From Halomonadaceae bacterium T82-2 (lineage in GTDB: Bacteria > Pseudomonadota > Gammaproteobacteria > Pseudomonadales > Halomonadaceae): DNA of 64,000 nt. Position numbers and translations under genes: made by a program. Shown in pieces: positions 1 through 8,754 of this stretch. The DNA lies in the NCBI GenBank assembly GCA_001577635.1, contig LSBP01000005.1, positions 1-64,000 on the forward strand, in the 5' to 3' direction. The number at the start of each line of letters is the position of its first letter. The first letter of the stretch is position 1. The notes beneath the pieces are model-generated. The model made no database searches. It saw only the letters and a program-made list of their open reading frames with translations, and was not told the origin of the DNA.

Positions 1-283
1 TCTGCCCTTCCGCTGGATCACAGCATCGGGGCATGTAGCGCTCTTCAGTGCGGGCCGACCTTCTGCGGGTCGTGTCTCCGTGTCCTTCGCGGTGTAATGG
101 AATTACAGACACGTATGCGAAAGTGACAGATTCAGCGTTCGAAGATACCGCAAACACTGCAATCTGCCAATTATGCTTAATCTGGAAATATTTTCCAAAC
201 AAGCCGTTGTGTTGCAATATTAGCCACTTGCAGACTTCGCGCCACGGCCACGTCTGCCTTGTGTAGCACGACTACCGGGAAGC
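1..283. other. Intergenic region, no gene seen
   Basis: This stretch is clearly more AT-rich than the rest of the window, especially about 120-240, and carries no frame with a convincing ribosome site or recognisable protein. A 72-codon frame at 48-266 has no family resemblance. The region lies downstream of ampD and probably holds the promoter or leader of a gene to the left of the window. Confidence 0.5.
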
Positions 284-844
284 TTACCGCGCCACCGCCA
301 GGCATTGACGGAAATAGGCCCAGTCGAACGCCGGGCCGGGGTCGCTCTTGCGCAGCGGCGCGATGCGCGCATGAGAGGTAATGCGCGTGTCGTCGAGCGC
401 CGGATAGGCCGCCACCAACGACCGGGTCACCTCGGCGAGCCGGCGGTACTGACGCTCCCGATAGGGGGTGATTTCATCGCCCTCCAGCTCGATGCCGATG
501 CTGAAGTCGTTGAGCTCGACGCGTTCGCGCGTGCCGTCGAACCAGCGCGAGCGTCCCGCATGCCAGGCACGCTGCTCGAACGGCACGAACTGCACGCACT
601 CACCATCGCGACGGATCAGCAGATGCGCCGACACCCGCAACGCGGCGATATCACGGAAGGCCGGATGCGCCTCGGGCGCGAGGCGGTTGGTGAACAGCCG
701 CTCGATGGCATCGCCGCCAAACTCGCCGGGTGGCAGGCTGATGGAATGCAGCACCAGCGCCGAGATTTCCCCATCCGGTCGCGCGTTGGCGTTGGGCGAA
801 ACCACCCGCCGCACCGTTGCCAGCCAGCCAGCCTCGATTCTCAC
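284..844 (-). CDS. ampD: 1,6-anhydro-N-acetylmuramyl-L-alanine amidase AmpD
   Basis: Cytoplasmic zinc amidase of peptidoglycan recycling. It splits the lactyl-amide bond of 1,6-anhydroMurNAc-peptides and so also lowers the inducers of AmpR-type regulation. The 186-residue product matches AmpD along its length: the zinc ligands correspond to His33, His158 and Asp168 (SDPGPAFDW block), with the acid of SIGIELEG and Lys166 in the active site. I chose the GTG at 844 because a GGGGAGG sequence lies 4-5 bases before it and the protein then begins like E. coli AmpD; an ATG 30 bases further upstream has no support. It is divergent from nadC with a short shared control region (845-920). No membrane segment is present, as expected for the recycling enzyme rather than AmiD. 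Confidence 0.95.
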   Translation of the reverse strand: MRIEAGWLATVRRVVSPNANARPDGEISALVLHSISLPPGEFGGDAIERLFTNRLAPEAHPAFRDIAALRVSAHLLIRRDGECVQFVPFEQRAWHAGRSRWFDGTRERVELNDFSIGIELEGDEITPYRERQYRRLAEVTRSLVAAYPALDDTRITSHARIAPLRKSDPGPAFDWAYFRQCLAVAR

Positions 845-920
845 ACCGCCTCCCCTGCCGTAGTCCGGCCGCATTGCCTATAATGGCCGCATTGTCGCAC
901 ACCGGAGAGCCAGACCCGCC

Positions 921-1775
921 ATGCACTATCATGAGGCCCTCGCCGAGGAGATCCGCACCAGTACCGCACGCCTGCTTGCCGAGGACGTCGGACCGGGTGA
1001 TATCACGGCGCAATTGATTCCCGAACGCCAGTGGGCTCGCGCCCGGGTGATCACCCGCGAGGCGGCCGTGCTGTGCGGCGTGGCCTGGGTCGACGAGCTG
1101 TATCGCCGGCTCGACCCCCGAGTCAACCTCACCTGGCACGCCGCCGACGGCGACCGGCTCGAGCCCGACCAGGTGTTCGTCGAGCTGGAAGGCCCCGCCC
1201 GCAGCCTGATGACTGGCGAGCGCGCGGCACTCAACCTGCTGCAGACGCTGTCCGGCACCGCCACCCGCGCGCGGGCCTACGCCGACCGGGTCGCCGACAC
1301 CGGCGTGCGCCTACTGGACACGCGCAAAACCCTGCCGGGGCTGCGCCTGGCACAGAAGTACGCCGTCACCTGCGGCGGCTGCCACAATCATCGCATCGGG
1401 CTCTACGACGCCTTCCTGATCAAGGAGAACCACATCGCCGCCTGTGGCGGCATCGCCGCGGCGGTGCGCGAGGCGCGCAACATCGCCAGCGACCTGCCGG
1501 TGGAAGTGGAAGTGGAGAATCTAGAGGAGCTGGACCAGGCCCTGGCGGCCGGCGCCGATGTGGTGATGCTCGACAACTTCTCGCTCGACGACCTGCGCGA
1601 GGCGGTGGCGCGCACCGCCGGGAAGGCGACGCTGGAAGCCTCGGGCAACGTCAGCGACGCCACCCTCGAGGCGATCGCCGCCACCGGTGTCGACTGCATC
1701 TCGATTGGTGCGCTGACCAAGGACGTCAAGGCGATCGATCTGTCGATGCGCGTCGAGCACGTCGAGAGCCGCTAA
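921..1775 (+). CDS. nadC: Nicotinate-nucleotide pyrophosphorylase (carboxylating), quinolinate phosphoribosyltransferase
   Basis: Converts quinolinate and PRPP to nicotinate mononucleotide, CO2 and PPi in de novo NAD synthesis. The 284-residue protein has the normal family length. It contains the [12 protein letters not shown] motif (about 131-142), the GGCHNHR..L.D..LIKENH block (152-171), the EVEVEN acidic stretch near 203 and the C-terminal ISIGALT barrel segment, which together form the active site of the type II PRT fold. The ATG at 921 starts directly at the usual N-terminus. The stop overlaps the convergent acetyltransferase stop by 4 bases. nadA lies about 9 kb away in this window; nadB is not present. 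Confidence 0.97.
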   Translation: MHYHEALAEEIRTSTARLLAEDVGPGDITAQLIPERQWARARVITREAAVLCGVAWVDELYRRLDPRVNLTWHAADGDRLEPDQVFVELEGPARSLMTGERAALNLLQTLSGTATRARAYADRVADTGVRLLDTRKTLPGLRLAQKYAVTCGGCHNHRIGLYDAFLIKENHIAACGGIAAAVREARNIASDLPVEVEVENLEELDQALAAGADVVMLDNFSLDDLREAVARTAGKATLEASGNVSDATLEAIAATGVDCISIGALTKDVKAIDLSMRVEHVESR

Positions 1776-2275
1776 CGCGGCTCGTCCGGCACCGCATCAA
1801 GTTCACGAACCATGCGCACCCGGGGCAAGGACTCCCCCTGGCGCTCGACCCATTCGTCACCCAGGCGCCGCCAGCCGCGGCGCACCAGGCCGTCGGCCAG
1901 CACCAGGCTGGCCTCGATGGTCACCCGGGTCAGGCCTCGCTCGCGCAGCAGCGCTTCGCCAAGCGCGAGCAGGCGTGCGCCGATGCCCCGGCGTGCCAGC
2001 GACGGCCAGACATAGAGCGTCACGATGCGCCCCTCCGCGACGTCGAGCTCGCAGAAACCCACGCAGCGCCCGTCGCACTCGGCGACCAGCGTGGCATGCA
2101 GCGCCTGCCGCGCCGACCAGGCGCTGGCCTCGCGGGGCAGCGCACTGACCCAGGCCTCGCGCTGGGCCAGCGTGTAACGACTGGCCGCGCCCTGCATCAC
2201 GGCATGATGGAAGACCTCGGCCTGGTCCGCCGCGTCGCGGGGCAAGGCCTCGCGAAAACGAATCCGTTCATCCAT
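1772..2275 (-). CDS. GNAT-family N-acetyltransferase
   Basis: A 167-residue protein with a single GNAT fold, expected to move an acetyl group from acetyl-CoA to an amine. The core is visible: strand beta-4 at CVGFCELD (about 71-78), the acetyl-CoA loop [14 protein letters not shown] (about 89-102, R-x-x-G-x-G/A type) and the alpha-4/beta-6 segment around [21 protein letters not shown] (split motif, about 114-135). It resembles the YafP-like branch, but the substrate cannot be read from sequence. It is convergent with nadC (4-base overlap) and divergent from trmO across a 94-base gap. No operon partner. Confidence 0.8.
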   Translation of the reverse strand: MDERIRFREALPRDAADQAEVFHHAVMQGAASRYTLAQREAWVSALPREASAWSARQALHATLVAECDGRCVGFCELDVAEGRIVTLYVWPSLARRGIGARLLALGEALLRERGLTRVTIEASLVLADGLVRRGWRRLGDEWVERQGESLPRVRMVRELDAVPDEPR

Positions 2276-2369
2276 GGCTTGCTCCTCGCCGGCCGGCGCC
2301 GGCTGACTTCATCCCCCCGCAGGCCAAACACCGCTCGTCGACGGACGCAGCGGCGGGCATAATGACACC

Positions 2370-3119
2370 ATGCACGATCATCCCCCTGCCTCGTCCGACG
2401 CCTTCACGCTGACACCCATCGGCCGCATTGTCAGCGACTATCCCGACAAGTTCGGCATTCCCCGCCAGCCGGGGCTGGCGCCGGAGGCCCGCGGCCGGCT
2501 CGAACTGCTGCCGCCGTTCAACGACCCGCTGACGGTGCGCGGCCTGGAAGACGTCAGTCACCTGTGGCTGACTTTCGTCTTCCACCGCAGCCCCGAGCGC
2601 TGGACGCCGCTGGTGCGGCCGCCGCGGTTGGGCGGCAACGCTCGCATCGGCGTGTTCGCCACCCGCAGCACGCACCGCCCCAACCGGCTGGGGCTGTCGC
2701 TGGTCGAGCTCGCCGGCATCGACACCCGCGACGGCGTGACCCTGCACCTGCGCGGTCACGACCTGGTCGACGGCACCCCGGTGCTCGACATCAAGCCCTT
2801 TCTGCCCTGGGCCGAATCACCGTCCGAGGCACGCGCCGGGTTTGCCCCGGCCCCGCCCGCCCGGCTGCCGGTACGCTTCAGCAACCGTGCCGCCGGCCAA
2901 CTGGCCGGGCGCGTCGACGGCGACTCGCTGCACCGGCTGATCGCCCAGATACTTGCCCAGGACCCCCGCCCCGCCTACCGGCGCGGCGCCGAGGCACGGC
3001 GCTACGGCGTCCCGCTGCGCGACGTCGATGTGCGCTTCCGGGCCGTCGAAGACGGTGACGGCGGCGGCGTGACCCTCGAGGTGCTCGAGATCGTGCCGCT
3101 GGCCACGCCGCGCCCCTGA
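2370..3119 (+). CDS. trmO: tRNA (N6-threonylcarbamoyladenosine(37)-N6)-methyltransferase TrmO (TsaA family)
   Basis: SAM-dependent methylase that makes m6t6A37 in threonine tRNAs. It belongs to the UPF0066/TsaA beta-barrel family rather than the Rossmann methylases. Diagnostic segments are PIGRIVSDYPDKFGIPRQPG near the N-terminus, RGLEDVSHLWLTFVFH, the hallmark FATRSTHRPNRLGLSLVEL, and VDGTPVLDIKPFLPW. The length of 249 aa is close to the E. coli protein (235). The start at 2370 puts PIGRI at residue 14. It is convergent with purC with only about 10 bases between stops, so the two transcripts probably overlap. Confidence 0.93.
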   Translation: MHDHPPASSDAFTLTPIGRIVSDYPDKFGIPRQPGLAPEARGRLELLPPFNDPLTVRGLEDVSHLWLTFVFHRSPERWTPLVRPPRLGGNARIGVFATRSTHRPNRLGLSLVELAGIDTRDGVTLHLRGHDLVDGTPVLDIKPFLPWAESPSEARAGFAPAPPARLPVRFSNRAAGQLAGRVDGDSLHRLIAQILAQDPRPAYRRGAEARRYGVPLRDVDVRFRAVEDGDGGGVTLEVLEIVPLATPRP

Positions 3120-3129
3120 GGCGCCGGGG

Positions 3130-3843
3130 TCAGTCGAAGGCGATGCCCAGCCGGCGGCCGACTTCCTCGTAGGCCTCGATCACACCGCCCAGCCCCTGGC
3201 GGAAGCGATCCTTGTCCATCTTCTCGAGGGTCTCGGCGTCCCACAGGCGGCAGCCGTCGGGCGAGAACTCATCGCCCAGCACGATCTCGCCGTGGAACAG
3301 GCCGAACTCCAGCTTGTAGTCGACCAGCAGCATGCCGCCGTCGAGGAACAGCTGCTTGAGCACCTCGTTGACCTTGAAGGTCAGCTCCTTCATTCGCGTC
3401 AGCTGTGCCGCCGTGGCCCACCCGAAGGTAGTGGCCAGCGACTCGTTGATCATCGGGTCGTGCTGGGCATCGTTCTTGAGGAACAGCTCGAAGGTGGGCG
3501 GATCGAGCACCATGCCCTCCTCGACGCCGAGGCGGCGCACCAGGCTGCCGGCGGCGCGATTGCGCACCACGCACTCGACGGGAATCATGTCCAGCTTCTT
3601 GACCACGCACTCGGTGTCGGACACCAGGCCGTCGAAGTGGGTGGGCACCCCGGCCTCGGCCAGCTTGCCCATGATGAAGGCATTGAACTTGTTGTTGACC
3701 AGACCCTTGCGCGCCAGCGATTCCATACGCTCGCCGTCGAAGGCGCTGGTGTCATCGCGGAAATGCAGAATCAGGCGGTCGGGGTCGTCGGTCCGGTAGA
3801 CCGACTTGGCCTTGCCGGCGTAGAGCTCGTCGCGTTTTTCCAT
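3130..3843 (-). CDS. purC: Phosphoribosylaminoimidazole-succinocarboxamide synthase (SAICAR synthetase)
   Basis: ATP-dependent ligation of aspartate to CAIR, the eighth step of de novo purine synthesis. The 237-residue length equals the E. coli enzyme. It starts [16 protein letters not shown], the family N-terminal nucleotide-binding block, and carries [25 protein letters not shown] and LVDYKLEFG further on. The ATG at 3843 is preceded by GGAGGG at about 8 bases; a 16-codon upstream extension lacks support. It is the last gene of dapA-bamC-MBL-purC, following the MBL gene by about 109 bases. The dapA-bamC-purC linkage is conserved in gammaproteobacteria. Confidence 0.97.
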   Translation of the reverse strand: MEKRDELYAGKAKSVYRTDDPDRLILHFRDDTSAFDGERMESLARKGLVNNKFNAFIMGKLAEAGVPTHFDGLVSDTECVVKKLDMIPVECVVRNRAAGSLVRRLGVEEGMVLDPPTFELFLKNDAQHDPMINESLATTFGWATAAQLTRMKELTFKVNEVLKQLFLDGGMLLVDYKLEFGLFHGEIVLGDEFSPDGCRLWDAETLEKMDKDRFRQGLGGVIEAYEEVGRRLGIAFD

Positions 3844-3952
3844 GGGGGAAGACCCTCCGAAGTGAGGCGAAAAACCAGGGCGGGGCGTCACTCGCGACGC
3901 CCCGCCGATCCGTTGGCAGCGTTACACGGCCCGGTCGCCCGAAGGATACCGT

Positions 3953-4756
3953 TCATGCCACGTCCCGCCAGTCGAAACCATGCGCCTGGGCGGCCACGGT
4001 CAGCCGCCCCGTGTCGCCGTCGAGCAGCGGCTCCAGCGCTTCCCGAGCCAGCTCGGGACGATTGTTCTGCTCCGACAGATGGGAGCAGACGATGTGCTGC
4101 AGCCGGTCCAGCCCCAGCCGCCCGAGCAGCCGGCTCGCCTGGGCGTTGGCCAGGTGCCCCCAGTCGCCGCCGACCCGCCGCTTGAGGCTCGGCGGATAGG
4201 GCCCGTCGGCGAGCAGGCGCGGGTCGTGGTTGCATTCCAGCACCAGCGCGTCACAGCCGCGAAAGCACTCGATCACGTGCTCGCTGGGATGCCCCAGGTC
4301 GGTGAGGATGCCCAGCGAGCGCCGATGAGCGTGAAAGCGGAACTGCACCGGCTCGCGCGCATCGTGGGGCACGGTCACCGGGTCGATCTCGAGGCCGGCG
4401 ATGGCGAAGCGCGCCTGGGGCGTGATCAGGGTGTGTCGCGGCACCTCGCCGAGCCGCCGCGACAGCCAGGTGCCGGCACTGAGATACACCGGCAGGTGGT
4501 GACGCCGCGCCAGCGGCCCCACCCCGCGGATATGGTCGCCGTGCTCGTGGGTGACCAGTACCGCCGCGAGCTGGCGCGGATGCAGCCCGAAGCGGGCCAG
4601 GCGCTGTTCGGTCTCGCGCAGGCCGAAACCGCAGTCGACCAGCACGTGCGTCTCGCCGTCGCTGACCAGGGTCGCATTGCCCTTGCTGCCGCTGCCCAGC
4701 GAGGCGAAGCGCAACCGGCGCCCGGCGAGCGGGGCCGGCGTGGTGTCCACCGTCAT
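3953..4756 (-). CDS. MBL-fold metallo-hydrolase (YycJ/WalJ-like)
   Basis: A 267-residue metallo-beta-lactamase-fold protein. The metal-binding signature HEHGDH is at 70-75, preceded by the family-typical ASLGSGSKGNATLV (18-31) and LVDCGFG (39-45). Further metal ligands fall in VPHDAREPV and DLGHPSEH, and the C-terminal VCSHLSEQNN provides the final His. YycJ-like members are thought to be 5'-3' nucleases; that role is inferred from the family only. Its ATG shares one base with the bamC stop (TGATG), so it is translationally coupled inside the dapA operon. The same insertion between bamC and purC is common in Pseudomonas-like genomes. Confidence 0.85.
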   Translation of the reverse strand: MTVDTTPAPLAGRRLRFASLGSGSKGNATLVSDGETHVLVDCGFGLRETEQRLARFGLHPRQLAAVLVTHEHGDHIRGVGPLARRHHLPVYLSAGTWLSRRLGEVPRHTLITPQARFAIAGLEIDPVTVPHDAREPVQFRFHAHRRSLGILTDLGHPSEHVIECFRGCDALVLECNHDPRLLADGPYPPSLKRRVGGDWGHLANAQASRLLGRLGLDRLQHIVCSHLSEQNNRPELAREALEPLLDGDTGRLTVAAQAHGFDWRDVA

Positions 4757-5703
4757 CAGCGCAGCGTGGCGGCCACGGCGTCGAGCACCTCGCGGGCCTC
4801 GCGCTCGCCCATCGTCTTGCCGTCGGCACGGGCGACCTTGACCACGGTGCGGCCGGCGCCGGCATCGCTCAGCGACAGGCGGTAGCGTTGCGGCTGGTCA
4901 CTGCTGAACCAGTCGAACCAGCCGCCGTCCTCGGCGCTCGAGCGGTAGTCGATCAGCAGTTCGCCGGCGCTGCGGTTCTGGTCGACGAGACGCCGTCCGT
5001 CGCCGGTGAAGTTATTCTCGAGCTGGTACTGCAGCTCCGACCAGGCGCGGTCCTGCGGCAGAGCCAGCACCAACTGCCACTGGCCACCGGCGTTCTGCAG
5101 GCGTACCCGCTTCTCCTGGCCGATCTGCTGGGCGGCCAGCGAAACGCCCTGAGTATCGGCGCCGGTGGCATCCAGATAACCCTTGAGCGCGGTCAGGCAC
5201 TCACCGGCCTCGGACGCCGGGCCGTTGCAACGCACTTCACTGGTGGCCTCGCGCAGCCCCTGGCGCACACTCAGTTCGGCCTGGGGGGTGACGATCAGCC
5301 CCCGCGAGGCATCCTGGGTGGTGGCCGTCAACCCACGGGTCTGGACGAAGCGCTGCAGCTGCGGCCAGACGCCGCCCGGCGCCGCATTGACCAGCAGCCA
5401 GCGGTCGTTGCCCGCCTTGCGCAACTGAACGTAGGGGGCGTCGTCTTCCTCACCGCCGGCCAGCGGCTGCGGACGCGGCGCCTCGAACTCGCCGTCGGCG
5501 GCGAAGTCGTTGTTGACCTCGGGAACCGGCATGGCGTTCTGGTAGCGTCCCGCGGGCCGGCTGTCCGGCAGCTCTAGCGGGGGGGCCATCTCGGCGGCGC
5601 GATACTCGTCGTTGCGGTCGTAGTAGTAGCCGTCACCGCCGCATCCGCTGACGACCACGCCGACGGCAACGACCAGCGGCATCCATTTGAAGACGGGTTT
5701 CAT
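4756..5703 (-). CDS. bamC: Outer-membrane assembly lipoprotein BamC
   Basis: Lipoprotein subunit of the BAM complex, which folds beta-barrel proteins into the outer membrane. The 315-residue product starts with a lipoprotein signal: positively charged MKPVFK, a hydrophobic run, then VVSGC with the acylated Cys at about 21. An unstructured segment of about 80 residues follows (in E. coli it binds BamD), then two helix-grip domains, the second ending KTMGEREAREVLDAVAATL. The true start is the ATG at 5703; the same frame continues open upstream for nearly 300 codons antisense to dapA coding logic, but that part is not protein-like. It lies 35 bases after dapA and overlaps the MBL start by one base. 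Confidence 0.88.
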   Translation of the reverse strand: MKPVFKWMPLVVAVGVVVSGCGGDGYYYDRNDEYRAAEMAPPLELPDSRPAGRYQNAMPVPEVNNDFAADGEFEAPRPQPLAGGEEDDAPYVQLRKAGNDRWLLVNAAPGGVWPQLQRFVQTRGLTATTQDASRGLIVTPQAELSVRQGLREATSEVRCNGPASEAGECLTALKGYLDATGADTQGVSLAAQQIGQEKRVRLQNAGGQWQLVLALPQDRAWSELQYQLENNFTGDGRRLVDQNRSAGELLIDYRSSAEDGGWFDWFSSDQPQRYRLSLSDAGAGRTVVKVARADGKTMGEREAREVLDAVAATLR

Positions 5704-5738
5704 GCTTCTACCTTGTTTTGCGTGGGGCCGGGTGCGAC

Positions 5739-6623
5739 TCAATCTTCGAGAACGCCGGCGAGCTGCAGCGCCTCGCCCACGGTGGAATGGTACTTCTCGG
5801 ACAGCCAGGTCAGCGGCAGACGAATGCCCTTGTCGGCATACCCCATGCGGCTCAGCGACCACTTGACCGGGATAGGGTTGGCCTCGACGCCCAGCGCCGT
5901 GTGCAGCGGCATCAGGCGCGTGTTGATCTGGTGGGCCCGCTCGGTATCGCCGGAAACCGCCGCCTCGCACAGCTCGTGCATGGCATGCGGCGCGACATTG
6001 GCGGTCACCGAGATGTCGCCGTGGCCCCCCATCAGCATGAAGTCGCAGGCGGTGGGATCGTCGCCGGAATACAGCGCGAAGCCAGTGCCCTTGAGCCGCT
6101 CGATCAGCTCCTCGGCGCGCTCCAGGTTGCCGGTAGCGTCCTTGAGGCCGACGATGTTGTCCACCTCGGCCAGGCGGAAGACGGTCTCGTTGTAGAGATC
6201 GGAGCAGGTACGTCCCGGCACGTTGTAGAGGATGACCGGCAGGTCGCCGCCTTCGGCAACGGCCTTGAAGTGCTGGTAGAGCCCTTCCTGGGTGGGCTTG
6301 TTGTAGTAGGGGCAAACCGACAGGCAATAGTCGGCACCCACTTCCTTGGCGTAGCGCGCCAGCTCGACGGCTTCGGAGGTGGCGTTGGCACCGGTGCCGG
6401 CGATGACCGGAATGCGGCCGCGAACTTCCTCGACAACGGTGCGAATGACGTCGAAATGCTCGGCGAACGACATGGTGGTGGGCTCGCCGGTGGTGCCGGC
6501 GGCGACGATGGCATCGGTGCCATTGTCGAGATGGAAGCTCACCAGGCGACGCAGCGCCTCCCAATCGATCTCGCCGGACGCTTTCATGGGGGTCGCCAGC
6601 GCGACAATGCTGCCTGTGATCAT
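5739..6623 (-). CDS. dapA: 4-hydroxy-tetrahydrodipicolinate synthase
   Basis: Condenses pyruvate with aspartate semialdehyde, the first committed step of lysine and meso-diaminopimelate synthesis. The 294-residue TIM barrel has the pyruvate-binding GTTGEPTT loop (43-50), the Tyr of CPYYNKPT (106-107), YNVPGRT (133-139, catalytic Tyr133) and the Schiff-base Lys161 in GLKDATG. An AGGAG sequence precedes the ATG at about 9 bases. It leads the operon dapA-bamC-MBL-purC and is divergent from the peroxiredoxin gene with a 222-base intergenic region that should contain its promoter; I could not assign a clear -35/-10 there. Confidence 0.97.
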   Translation of the reverse strand: MITGSIVALATPMKASGEIDWEALRRLVSFHLDNGTDAIVAAGTTGEPTTMSFAEHFDVIRTVVEEVRGRIPVIAGTGANATSEAVELARYAKEVGADYCLSVCPYYNKPTQEGLYQHFKAVAEGGDLPVILYNVPGRTCSDLYNETVFRLAEVDNIVGLKDATGNLERAEELIERLKGTGFALYSGDDPTACDFMLMGGHGDISVTANVAPHAMHELCEAAVSGDTERAHQINTRLMPLHTALGVEANPIPVKWSLSRMGYADKGIRLPLTWLSEKYHSTVGEALQLAGVLED

Positions 6624-6846
6624 CCTGCAGTGCTCTCCTGTTGATCGGCCCGTCCGGTAGCGGCTACCGGGCCGGCGAAACCATCGTGATCGATACCCGG
6701 TCCAGAGGCCAAATGGTACTCAGGCGCTCGAGGCCTGTACAGGTCAAGCGCCACCGGCGTCAATCCACCGGGTGGCGGGGGCTTTACAGCCGAGCGCGGC
6801 TTGCGTGTAATCGCGGAGTCTCGTCCCGCCACCCGAGGAGTCCATC

Positions 6847-7323
6847 ATGAGCGTCAGTCCCGGCCAACCAGTTCCCGATTTCACCGCCCAGGCAACCAAC
6901 GACACCACCGTCACCCTGTCCGAGCTGCGCGGCAGGCAGGTGGTGATCTACTTCTATCCCAAGGACCACACCCCCGGCTGCACCACCGAAGGCGGTGACT
7001 TCCGCGACCACAAGGCCGACTTCGACGCCGCCAACACGGTGATCCTCGGCGTCTCCCGCGACGGCCTGCGCGCCCACGAGAACTTCAAGGCCAAGCAGGG
7101 CTTCAACTTCGAGCTGATTTCGGACAAGGACGAGTCCCTGTGCCGCCTGTTCGACGTCATCAAGCTCAAGAAGCTGTATGGCAAGGAACACCTGGGCATC
7201 GAGCGCAGCACCTTCCTGATCGACACCGACGGCAGGCTGGCCCGGGAGTGGCGCAAGGTCAAGGTACCGGGCCACGTCGCCGAGGTGCTCGACGCGGCCC
7301 GGGAGCTCCACGCTCAGTCCTGA
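6847..7323 (+). CDS. bcp: Thioredoxin-dependent peroxiredoxin, Bcp/PrxQ type
   Basis: Thiol peroxidase that reduces hydrogen peroxide and organic hydroperoxides in the cytoplasm. The 158-residue protein has the AhpC/TSA fold with the peroxidatic Cys45 in the DHTPGCTTEG loop. The E. coli resolving residue Cys50 is Gly here, while Cys99 (ESLCRLF) is kept. It is therefore either a 1-Cys enzyme or resolves through Cys99 or an external thiol. The gene begins after a CGAGGAG ribosome site and overlaps the convergent perM stop by about 10 bases. It is divergent from dapA, as in E. coli, where bcp and gcvR flank dapA. Confidence 0.93.
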   Translation: MSVSPGQPVPDFTAQATNDTTVTLSELRGRQVVIYFYPKDHTPGCTTEGGDFRDHKADFDAANTVILGVSRDGLRAHENFKAKQGFNFELISDKDESLCRLFDVIKLKKLYGKEHLGIERSTFLIDTDGRLAREWRKVKVPGHVAEVLDAARELHAQS

Positions 7324-8411
7324 AGGTCGACCTGGGGCAACGGCTGGTCCCGCTTCGCCACGCTGCGGGGCCAGGCCTGCACCAGCGCCTTGAGCAGGGT
7401 GGCCAGCGGAATCGCGAAGAACACGCCCCAGAAGCCCCAGATTCCGCCGAAGAACAGCACCGCCAGGATGATCGATACCGGGTGCAGGTTGACCGCCTCG
7501 GAGAACAGGATCGGCACCAGCACGTTGCCGTCCAGCGCCTGCAGCACGCCGTAGGCGACCACCACGTAGACAAACTGCTCGCCCAGCCCGAAGTGGAAGC
7601 CGGCCACCGCCGCCACCGGCACCGTGGCCACCGCCGCGCCGATGTAGGGCACCAGCACCGAGAGCCCGACGATCAGCCCCAGCAGTGCCGAATAGGGCAA
7701 CCCGAAGAACCAGAAGGTGACGAAGGCGGTGCCCCCGACGATGGCGATCTCGATCGCCTTGCCGCGGATGTAGTTGGCAATCTGGTCATCCATCTCGTAC
7801 CAGATACGGGTCATCAGGGTGCGCTTCTGCGGCAGCAGGGAGAGCGTGAAGCGAGTCAGCGACTCGCGATCCTTGAGCAGGAAGAATACCAGGATGGGCA
7901 CCAGTACCAGGTAGATGATCAGCCCCAGCACGTTGCCCAGCGAGGCCAGCGACAGCGTCAGGGCACGCTGGCCCAGCTGGGTCGCCTCGCGCCCCGCGGT
8001 GGCGACCCAGCTGTCGATCTGCGCCGGGGTGATGACCGTGGGATAGCGGGTCTGCATGTGCTCGAGCCAGGCCTGGACGCTGGTGAACATGCGCGGCGTC
8101 TCCTGTACCAGATCCACCATCTGGTTCCACACCAGCGGCATGACGATCAGCGCCAGGGCCAGCAGCATGCCGAGGAACACCAGGAACACCACCAGCACCG
8201 ACAGCAGTCGCGGCAGGCCGTGGCGCTCCAGCCAGCCGACCACGCCCTGCAGCATGAAGGCCAGGATCAGGGCCGTGAAGAACGGCGCCAGCATCTTGCC
8301 CAGCCAGATCACCGCCGCGAAGCCGAGCACCAGCACCAGCAGCAGGACGATCGCTTCCTCGTCGGAGAAGTAACGCTCGAACCAGGTCTTGAAGACCGCC
8401 TTCATGGTCAT
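7314..8411 (-). CDS. perM: AI-2E family transporter, PerM-like
   Basis: A 365-residue polytopic inner-membrane protein of the AI-2 exporter/PerM superfamily (UPF0118). About eight hydrophobic segments are visible: three in the first 95 residues, a long soluble or amphipathic part (about 100-150), a pair around LIIYLVLVPILVFFLLKDRE (about 180-200) and a C-terminal cluster containing SVLVPYIGAAVATVPVA and GNVLVPILFSEAVNLHP, the family signature. The true substrate is not known for PerM; AI-2 export is documented only for some members. The ATG at 8411 overlaps the tusA-like stop by 4 bases (ATGA), indicating coupling; a second ATG two codons on is possible. PerM next to bepA is a conserved arrangement. 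Confidence 0.9.
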   Translation of the reverse strand: MTMKAVFKTWFERYFSDEEAIVLLLVLVLGFAAVIWLGKMLAPFFTALILAFMLQGVVGWLERHGLPRLLSVLVVFLVFLGMLLALALIVMPLVWNQMVDLVQETPRMFTSVQAWLEHMQTRYPTVITPAQIDSWVATAGREATQLGQRALTLSLASLGNVLGLIIYLVLVPILVFFLLKDRESLTRFTLSLLPQKRTLMTRIWYEMDDQIANYIRGKAIEIAIVGGTAFVTFWFFGLPYSALLGLIVGLSVLVPYIGAAVATVPVAAVAGFHFGLGEQFVYVVVAYGVLQALDGNVLVPILFSEAVNLHPVSIILAVLFFGGIWGFWGVFFAIPLATLLKALVQAWPRSVAKRDQPLPQVDLQD

Positions 8412-8653
8412 GCCCCGCTACCGCCCTTGCGAATCCAGTAATGATACTCGTCGTCGCGCGTCTCGCGCGCCAGCAACTCGTGGGCCCCCTGGGCGGCGAA
8501 CGCCTCGAAGTCGCGCCAGGAGCCCGGGTCGGTCGCCACCACGTACAGCGTCTCGCCGGAAGCCAGGCGCGACAACGCCTGCTTGGCCTTCAGCAGGGGC
8601 AACGGGCAGCTCAGGCCTCGCGCGTCCAGCTCGTCATTCGGTTGCAGGCCCAT
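8408..8653 (-). CDS. TusA/SirA-family sulfur carrier protein
   Basis: An 81-residue two-layer alpha/beta protein with the CPxP signature (CPLP, Cys16) that carries persulfide in TusA relatives. The N-terminal DELDARGLSCPLPLLKAKQAL and the central LYVVATDPGSWRDFEAFA are typical. It precedes and overlaps perM. Members next to membrane permeases are often sulfur-relay or redox helper proteins rather than the tRNA-thiolation TusA itself, and no tus genes are nearby, so the partner is uncertain. It is divergent from bepA across about 100 bases. Confidence 0.87.
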   Translation of the reverse strand: MGLQPNDELDARGLSCPLPLLKAKQALSRLASGETLYVVATDPGSWRDFEAFAAQGAHELLARETRDDEYHYWIRKGGSGA

Positions 8654-8754
8654 GCCGCCTCCCGTGAGAATGGTCGAAAACGCCTCGATTTAACGGCACT
8701 TTGTACGGTGAATCAATGTCCGAGCCAGGGTGCCCATCAACGACGAGGAGCGCC

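Noticed and set aside
48-266. 72-codon plus frame at the left end
   Set aside because: No ribosome site, cysteine-rich random composition and no recognisable family.
1031-2362. Plus-strand 443-codon frame overlapping nadC and the acetyltransferase
   Set aside because: Shadow frame of nadC in another phase with Arg/Gly-rich composition and no family match.
5704-6564. Continuation of the bamC frame upstream over the dapA gene, giving a 602-codon frame
   Set aside because: The upstream part is out of frame with dapA, Arg/His-rich and lacks a start with a ribosome site; bamC has its own signal peptide start at 5703.
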